DNA of 5,828 bases, from contig QNEG01000116.1 of NCBI GenBank assembly GCA_003645115.1, forward strand, positions 1 to 5,828, in the 5' to 3' direction. The notes under the pieces were generated by a model. The model searched no databases. It was not told the DNA's origin and saw nothing but the letters and a program-made list of their open reading frames with translations. This document shows, piece after piece, positions 1-5,828 of this stretch (position 1 is its first letter; each line of letters begins with the position of its first letter). The stretch comes from a bacterium (GTDB lineage: Bacteria; UBP14; UBA6098; B30-G16). The translations under genes were made by a program, and so were the position numbers.

Positions 1-755
1 AATCTGGAGATGTCGAAGAACATTCACCAAAACAAGATACATCGGAAAGTTCGGTTGCGAAAAAGAGGAAAGATTCCAGTCTCGGATTGATAATCCTGGA
101 CCCCGGTCACGGCGGAAAAGACCCAGGAGCTATCGGTCCATCGGGTATCAGAGAAAAAGATATTACACTGTCAATATGCAAGTATTTGAAATCCGAGTTG
201 GAAAAGCGCAATTTCGATGTCCAACTTACTCGAGATTCCGATGTATTCATTCCATTAGCCGATAGAACTAAAATGGCAAATAATGCGAAAGCGGACATTT
301 TTCTTTCTGTTCATTGTAATGCTTCCAATAAACCTACTTCCAATGGGACACAGGGATTTTATCTATCTCCAGCCAAGACCGATGAAGCTCGCACCACCGC
401 AGCATTGGAAAATAAGGCACTATTGCTGGAGGATGACCCCATTATCGACCAACTCGACGAATTACAGTTCATTATGGCGGATATGGTTCAGACCACATAT
501 CAACGCGAAAGTTCTATTCTTTCATATATTATCGAACAGAATGTTAGTAAAAAATTGGATATAGTAGCACGAGGACCTCAAGGCGCTGGATTTTATGTCC
601 TATACGGCGCTTTTATGCCCGCTGCACTGATAGAAGTCGCTTTTATATCCAATAAAGCGGAGGAGCAAATTTTGAGTTTACCCAAAAATCAACAAAAAAT
701 CGCCAGCGCTATCGCCGAAGGTGTAGAACAATTCTGGGAAAACATAAAAAGATAA
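1..755 (+). CDS. N-acetylmuramoyl-L-alanine amidase (Amidase_3), 5' end missing
   Basis: A zinc enzyme that cuts the bond between N-acetylmuramic acid and L-alanine in peptidoglycan, usually in the periplasm during cell separation. The frame is open to the left edge, with the first whole codon at base 3. The TTG at 87 is internal, because it lies inside the first strand of the fold (IILDPGHGG). The visible part has about 28 polar, Ser/Lys/Glu-rich residues, probably a linker, and then the catalytic domain. Counting from base 87, zinc ligands are H8 (DPGHGG), E23 (IREKDI) and H76 (SVHCNA), and the catalytic glutamate is E183 (LIEVAFISN). Between H76 and E183 lies a long helical insert that starts near an E-N pair (residues 108-109), as in autoinhibited AmiB/AmiC enzymes. 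The missing N-terminus would be expected to carry a signal peptide and perhaps an AMIN domain; that is inference. The gene ends with TAA, 16 bases before panB. Family call is secure; the exact subtype is less so. Confidence 0.93.
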   Translation, partial: SGDVEEHSPKQDTSESSVAKKRKDSSLGLIILDPGHGGKDPGAIGPSGIREKDITLSICKYLKSELEKRNFDVQLTRDSDVFIPLADRTKMANNAKADIFLSVHCNASNKPTSNGTQGFYLSPAKTDEARTTAALENKALLLEDDPIIDQLDELQFIMADMVQTTYQRESSILSYIIEQNVSKKLDIVARGPQGAGFYVLYGAFMPAALIEVAFISNKAEEQILSLPKNQQKIASAIAEGVEQFWENIKR

Positions 756-771
756 ATAAAGTGAGTGCATT

Positions 772-1560
772 ATGCCAAAAATTACAGTTCGTAACATATT
801 GGAATTAAAAGAGAGTGGCAAGCCCATCGTAGCTCTCACCGCATATGATTATTTTACCGCAAAATATATCGATTCTGCGGGAGTGGATATAATATTGGTC
901 GGTGATTCACTAGAAATGGTAATCTATGGTTCAGATACTACATTGACTGCTAATATGGATAAGATGTTATTTCACACCGAGGCAGTGGCGAAAGCTACTA
1001 AAAATGCTATGGTAGTCGGAGATATGCCCTTCTTATCTTATCAGGGGTCATTAGGCGATGCAGTCTTGAATGCGGGTAGATTCTTACAGGCAGGAGCACA
1101 GGCGGTCAAAATCGAGGGCGGATGGAAATTCTCCGCAGTAGTGCGCGCTATCGTCGATTCTGGTATCCCCGTGATGGGACATATCGGTATGCTGCCACAA
1201 TCCGTTCATCGTATAGGAGGATATATTACTCAAGGTGAGGATGAAGATAGTTCCAGAAGGCTGTTCGAGGATGCGTCATCACTCCAGGAAGCCGGTGCAT
1301 TCTCTATAGTGCTGGAAAAAGTCGATTCAAACACCGCAAAAAAAATTACTCAAAATTTAAATATTCCCACTATAGGAATCGGTGCAGGTTCACATTGCGA
1401 CGGTCAGATATTAGTGATAAATGATATTCTGGGTCTGTATGATAAATTTACTCCACCATTCGTGAAACAATATACAAATCTCAAAGAAGAAATAATTCGT
1501 TCGGCGAAATCCTATGCCGAGGATGTCAGAAATAAAAAATTTCCAAAACAGGAAGGTTAA
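772..1560 (+). CDS. panB: 3-methyl-2-oxobutanoate hydroxymethyltransferase
   Basis: Cytosolic enzyme for the first committed step of pantothenate (vitamin B5, coenzyme A) synthesis. It adds a hydroxymethyl group from 5,10-methylenetetrahydrofolate to 2-oxoisovalerate, giving ketopantoate. The 262 residues match the usual length of about 264 and align end to end with E. coli PanB from memory. Metal and substrate residues are present: D45 in LVGDSL, D84 in VGDMPF, E115 in VKIEGG and the catalytic-position glutamate E182 in VLEKVD. Other signatures are ALTAYDY (21-27), GHIGMLPQSVH (136-146) and IGIGAGSHCDGQ (201-212). One oddity is Glu at residue 48, where the family normally has Gly (GDSLGM). 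The ATG at 772 has a weak ribosome site (AGTGAG, 760-765). No panC or panD is seen nearby, so the pathway partners lie elsewhere. The gene sits 16 bases after the amidase and 3 bases before the lipoprotein, so cotranscription is likely. Confidence 0.97.
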   Translation: MPKITVRNILELKESGKPIVALTAYDYFTAKYIDSAGVDIILVGDSLEMVIYGSDTTLTANMDKMLFHTEAVAKATKNAMVVGDMPFLSYQGSLGDAVLNAGRFLQAGAQAVKIEGGWKFSAVVRAIVDSGIPVMGHIGMLPQSVHRIGGYITQGEDEDSSRRLFEDASSLQEAGAFSIVLEKVDSNTAKKITQNLNIPTIGIGAGSHCDGQILVINDILGLYDKFTPPFVKQYTNLKEEIIRSAKSYAEDVRNKKFPKQEG

Positions 1561-1563
1561 AGA

Positions 1564-2667
1564 ATGCGCAACAAAATAATTGTATTCTCGATATTTATGT
1601 TGGTTATCGGAATGATGATATTGGTGGGCTGTTCGAAATCCACCGATAGTGATAAAGATGATAATGGCACTCCACCGGATACTACTCAACCAGATACTAC
1701 TAAACCCGATTCCACTGCAATGGGAACTCTACAGCAAGTCTATTCTTTAGATACCGATGAGGCGCCATCATATTTCGATATAGACAGTTCGTTATTAGTA
1801 TATGCGTCCAGTTATAGAATCAGAATTTATTCGGTGGCAAATCCAGAAATTCCCCAGGAACTTTCTGTGTATCCACCAGATTATCCTTATGTGAATATGA
1901 TTAGTGATGTGAATTTAGCAGATACTTTGCTATTTTTCATTCTGGATAATCCCGCCAAGAAATTGATTGTATTGAATATTGCAGACCCTTATTCACCACA
2001 GCAAATCGGGGAATTAGAATTTACTAATACGCCTCAATGTATAGGTTATGGAAATGAGTTGATTTTTGTGGGATATGGTGGTTCGTTGAATGGTTCCATA
2101 GTAGATGTGTCCGAGCCCACTATTCCAGTGATAACTGGAACTATTCCCTGTGCGTTCAGTGCCTGTGATTATTTTAACCACAAGCTTTATTGCACTAATA
2201 TAAATAATATGGTATATGAGGTTGAAGTGCACTCCCCGATTTCTGCATCGGTTAGCCAATCTGCTAATACCGGCGGAGAAAATCTCGATGTCGCCATAAC
2301 TCCCTGGGGACATCTGTATATCGCTCGAGGTGTCCAAACTGGAACTAATATCGGCGCATTTATCGCTTATTATTCCGACCAAATAGGACTGGAATCATAT
2401 AGTGAACAAATAAATGGTTGGTCGGTGAAAAATATAGACTACGATAACAATTTCGTATATTTACTGTTGAGACCGGCTGGCGTTTCTTCTATTTATTATG
2501 AATTGCGAGTATATTTCGCTTATCATCTCGACCAAACCACTCTCGCTCATCAGGATTCGATTATTTATGCAAATTGTCTGGTGGCAGAGAATAATTATCT
2601 ATATGTCGGAACTCGTTCCACCACTACATCGGGGGGAAATATATTGGTATTCCATCACCAATATTAA
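1564..2667 (+). CDS. Lipoprotein with predicted seven-bladed LVIVD-type beta-propeller
   Basis: Not a gene I recognise by name. The N-terminus is a lipoprotein signal: a short basic start (MRNK), a hydrophobic stretch and the lipobox LVGC with the lipidated cysteine at residue 23. The next residue is Ser, not Asp, which under the E. coli rule favours the outer membrane. A disordered Asp/Thr/Pro linker follows (24-54) with three copies of a PDTT-like pentapeptide. The remainder (about 60-367) carries seven short hydrophobic strand motifs (LVY, LFF, LIF, LYC, LYI, VYL, LYV) starting near residues 78, 123, 166, 208, 251, 298 and 346. Several blades are followed by 'VANPEIP', 'IADPYSP' or 'VSEPTIP', the DxSxPxxP-like signature of LVIVD repeats. 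This suggests a seven-bladed propeller, a binding or scaffold fold; no catalytic motif is visible. The start at 1564 has a good ribosome site (AGGAAGG, 1550-1556) inside the end of panB, pointing to translational coupling. Function unknown. Confidence 0.85.
   Translation: MRNKIIVFSIFMLVIGMMILVGCSKSTDSDKDDNGTPPDTTQPDTTKPDSTAMGTLQQVYSLDTDEAPSYFDIDSSLLVYASSYRIRIYSVANPEIPQELSVYPPDYPYVNMISDVNLADTLLFFILDNPAKKLIVLNIADPYSPQQIGELEFTNTPQCIGYGNELIFVGYGGSLNGSIVDVSEPTIPVITGTIPCAFSACDYFNHKLYCTNINNMVYEVEVHSPISASVSQSANTGGENLDVAITPWGHLYIARGVQTGTNIGAFIAYYSDQIGLESYSEQINGWSVKNIDYDNNFVYLLLRPAGVSSIYYELRVYFAYHLDQTTLAHQDSIIYANCLVAENNYLYVGTRSTTTSGGNILVFHHQY
1675..1716 (+). repeat. Short in-frame tandem repeat coding the PDTT linker
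   Basis: Three degenerate 15-base units inside the lipoprotein gene encode PDTTQ, PDTTK and PDST (residues 38-51). The first two units differ only at the last base of the proline codon and in the fifth codon. Such Pro/Thr/Asp linkers usually tether a surface domain at a distance from its lipid anchor. Copy number may vary between strains, which is inference. Confidence 0.6.
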
Positions 2668-2703
2668 TCGACCAATTAATCACAAAATCGCAGGGTTGTA
2701 GAT

Positions 2704-3603
2704 ATGTTCAAGAAACTAACAGATGCACTAAAAAAGACTCACCATAAAGTCGCCACTGCGCTGAATTCGATTATCCCATTCGGCAAGAAATTATCCAAAG
2801 CCGATATCGATATAATCGAGGAGATATTGATTACTGCCGATGTAGGAGTGGATACCACCACCGAGATAATAGATGAGTTGGAGCAAAGATTAAATTCGGG
2901 AGAATTGACCGGCGAGGACGCCCTTGAGGTGCTGGAAAATCATTTGATGAATATACTGGGCGAGACCAGACCGATAATAATGGATATCAAACCTTATGTA
3001 ATCTTGATAGTCGGAGTTAATGGGACTGGAAAAACCACCACTATCGGCAAACTCGCCTATCGGTTCAAAAATGAGGGGAAGAAAGTATTACTCGCCGCAG
3101 GAGATACTTTTCGCGCTGCCGCTAAAGAACAACTGGCAATTTGGGCGAATCGAGTAGGAGTGGATATGGTCGCCGGCGCAGATAAAGCCGACCCAGCATC
3201 GGTTATTTTCGATGCTATCAGCAAGGCAAAGGCAAAACACTACGATGTGGTAATCGCCGACACCGCAGGTAGATTACACACCAGAAAAAATTTAATGGAG
3301 GAGTTAAAAAAAATAGAGCGAGTATCTAACAAGGCAAGAGCCGGCGCACCGGACGATAGTTTCCTGATAGTCGATGCTACCACCGGACAGAATGGACTCA
3401 CTCAAGCTGAAGTTTTTGGCAAGGCGATTTCTATCTCGGGAATAATCCTGACCAAGCTCGATGGGACTGCTCGTGGTGGTATCGCAGTGGCGATTACAAG
3501 AAAACTCGGTATCCCCATTCGAATGGTGGGAGTCGGAGAAAATGTGCAGGATTTGGTGGATTTCAATCCCGAAGAATATATTAAAGCTATGCTGGAAATT
3601 TAA
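2704..3603 (+). CDS. ftsY: Signal recognition particle receptor FtsY (NG domains)
   Basis: GTPase at the inner face of the cytoplasmic membrane. It docks the SRP-ribosome complex (Ffh plus 4.5S RNA) and hands nascent membrane proteins to SecYEG. The protein has an N domain (about 1-90, with the ADVGVDTT motif at 45-52) and a G domain: G1 GVNGTGKTTT (104-113), DTFRAAAKEQL (134-144), G3 DTAGR (186-190), G4 TKLDG (250-254), GVGE (276-279), and the C-terminal DLVDFNPEEY. GVNG and DTFRAAA mark FtsY; Ffh has GLQG-like and DTYRPAA motifs and an M domain that is absent here. At 299 residues it lacks the long acidic A domain of E. coli FtsY. The lysine-rich amphipathic start (MFKKLTDALKK) probably supplies membrane contact. 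ATG 2704 is preceded by a modest AGGG (2692-2695). It lies 36 bases after the lipoprotein and is the last protein gene before the rRNA. Confidence 0.97.
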   Translation: MFKKLTDALKKTHHKVATALNSIIPFGKKLSKADIDIIEEILITADVGVDTTTEIIDELEQRLNSGELTGEDALEVLENHLMNILGETRPIIMDIKPYVILIVGVNGTGKTTTIGKLAYRFKNEGKKVLLAAGDTFRAAAKEQLAIWANRVGVDMVAGADKADPASVIFDAISKAKAKHYDVVIADTAGRLHTRKNLMEELKKIERVSNKARAGAPDDSFLIVDATTGQNGLTQAEVFGKAISISGIILTKLDGTARGGIAVAITRKLGIPIRMVGVGENVQDLVDFNPEEYIKAMLEI

Positions 3604-3676
3604 ATTTTGATTTAATTATTTTTTGAGTTGTGGAAATATATAATTCTCTGTATGTTTGCTAATAACAATGGATTGT
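3604..3676. other. AT-rich spacer after ftsY with no clear terminator
   Basis: The first 73 bases after the ftsY stop are strongly AT-rich. I see no stable GC hairpin followed by a T run, no tRNA and no plausible small gene. Transcripts of the ftsY cluster therefore probably continue into the rRNA leader, where the first terminator-like hairpin lies at 3765-3792. Confidence 0.5.
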
Positions 3677-3701
3677 AAAAAATGTAAAAAACTGCAAAAA
3701 A
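3677..3701 (+). promoter_or_regulatory. Phased A-tracts, probable UP element
   Basis: Three runs of six adenines (3677-3682, 3686-3691, 3696-3701) start 9 and 10 bases apart, close to one helical turn. They end five bases before the -35 box. Relative to a start near 3742 they cover about -65 to -41, where UP elements that contact the RNA polymerase alpha subunit lie in strong rRNA promoters. Phased A-tracts also bend DNA. The role is inferred from position and sequence. Confidence 0.6.
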
Positions 3702-3705
3702 GTGC

Positions 3706-3734
3706 TTGACATATAATAATGGAGTTAGTATTAT
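3706..3734 (+). promoter_or_regulatory. Sigma-70-type promoter for the 23S rRNA
   Basis: A consensus -35 box TTGACA (3706-3711), a 17-base spacer and a -10 box TATTAT (3729-3734), five of six bases matching TATAAT. Transcription should begin near 3742-3745, about 125 bases before mature 23S rRNA. It is the best promoter in the gap and has A-tracts upstream, as expected for an rRNA gene. The bases after the -10 box (TTTATTT) are AT-rich, unlike the GC-rich discriminators of stringently controlled E. coli rRNA promoters. A perfect TATAAT at 3712-3717 sits within the spacer but lacks a matching -35 box. Confidence 0.8.
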
Positions 3735-3764
3735 TTTATTTGCGATAAGGGGTAAGATATTTTT

Positions 3765-3792
3765 GGGGCACCGTAATGTATGTGCCCTTTTT
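3765..3792 (+). terminator. Terminator-like hairpin in the rRNA leader
   Basis: GGGCAC (3766-3771) pairs with GTGCCC (3782-3787) across a 10-base loop; G3765 and T3788 can add a wobble pair. Five T residues follow (3788-3792), the layout of a Rho-independent terminator on the plus strand. It lies only 20 to 50 bases after the predicted rRNA start. It could stop read-through from ftsY, attenuate rRNA transcription, or act as a boxB-like stem ahead of boxA. The stem is short, so the termination role is uncertain. Confidence 0.5.
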
Positions 3793-3806
3793 ATTCGAAA
3801 GCATTA

Positions 3807-3818
3807 GCTCTTTGAAAA
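3807..3818 (+). promoter_or_regulatory. boxA antitermination element
   Basis: GCTCTTTGAAAA matches 10 of 12 positions of the E. coli rRNA boxA (GCTCTTTAACAA), and the CTTTGAAAA form is common in rRNA leaders of other phyla. It lies 51 bases upstream of the 23S 5' end. In known systems boxA RNA binds NusB and S10 and makes RNA polymerase resistant to termination along the untranslated rRNA. Its place here supports 3741-3868 as a true rRNA leader. Confidence 0.7.
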
Positions 3819-3868
3819 ATTAAGAGGAAGAATTTGCGCTGGATATTCTATGGCGAGTAAGATTTATT

Positions 3869-5828
<1,960 letters not shown>

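Noticed and set aside
87..89. TTG at 87 as the amidase start
   Set aside because: The frame continues open to the left edge, and the TTG codes for a residue of the first core strand of the fold, so the real start lies outside the window.
107..564. Open frames overlapping the amidase (minus 107-298, plus 283-564)
   Set aside because: They overlap a frame with complete catalytic motifs and show no recognisable domain or ribosome site.
2663..2681. Direct repeat ATTAATC (2663-2669 and 2675-2681) between the lipoprotein and ftsY
   Set aside because: Seven bases of AT-rich sequence repeated once is likely by chance, and there is no promoter or operator context.
1411..2701. Open frames overlapping panB and the lipoprotein (minus 1411-1689, minus 2014-2382, plus 2498-2701)
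   Set aside because: They are shadows of well-supported coding frames and their products look like random sequence.
3712..3717. A perfect TATAAT hexamer as an alternative -10 box
   Set aside because: No acceptable -35 box lies 16-18 bases upstream (the bases read AAACTG or similar), while the TTGACA/TATTAT pair has ideal spacing. It may just reflect AT-richness, though a minor overlapping start cannot be excluded.

Overview
The window has two parts on one strand: a compact run of four protein genes (1-3603) and the first two thirds of a 23S rRNA gene (about 3869 to the right edge). Between them is a 265-base gap holding a strong promoter and rRNA leader signals. The organism looks like a diderm bacterium. 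It has a cell-wall amidase of the AmiB/AmiC type and a lipoprotein with a typical lipobox and no retention aspartate after the cysteine. The protein genes are moderately AT-rich (many ATA, AAA and GAT codons) and the rRNA is richer in GC. The sequence does not fix the phylum. An uncultivated lineage near the Bacteroidetes/Fibrobacteres group would fit but is only a guess.

Layout: (1) the C-terminal catalytic part of an N-acetylmuramoyl-L-alanine amidase, cut by the left edge; (2) panB, first step of pantothenate synthesis, 16 bases later; (3) an unrecognised lipoprotein 3 bases later, with seven spaced strand motifs that suggest a seven-bladed beta-propeller of LVIVD type; (4) ftsY, the SRP receptor, 36 bases later. 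Tight same-strand spacing suggests one transcript. The products share no single pathway. Three of the four (amidase, lipoprotein, FtsY) concern the envelope or delivery of proteins to it.

After ftsY comes a promoter (TTGACA, 17 bases, TATTAT) preceded by three phased A6 tracts that resemble an UP element. It is followed by a GC hairpin with a T5 tail, a boxA antitermination motif and the 5' end of 23S rRNA. No 16S rRNA or tRNA lies upstream. The 23S gene therefore appears unlinked from 16S and driven by its own promoter. This split arrangement, with a terminator-like hairpin inside the leader, is the most interesting thing here. I saw no mobile element, CRISPR array, defence cassette or other clearly new system.
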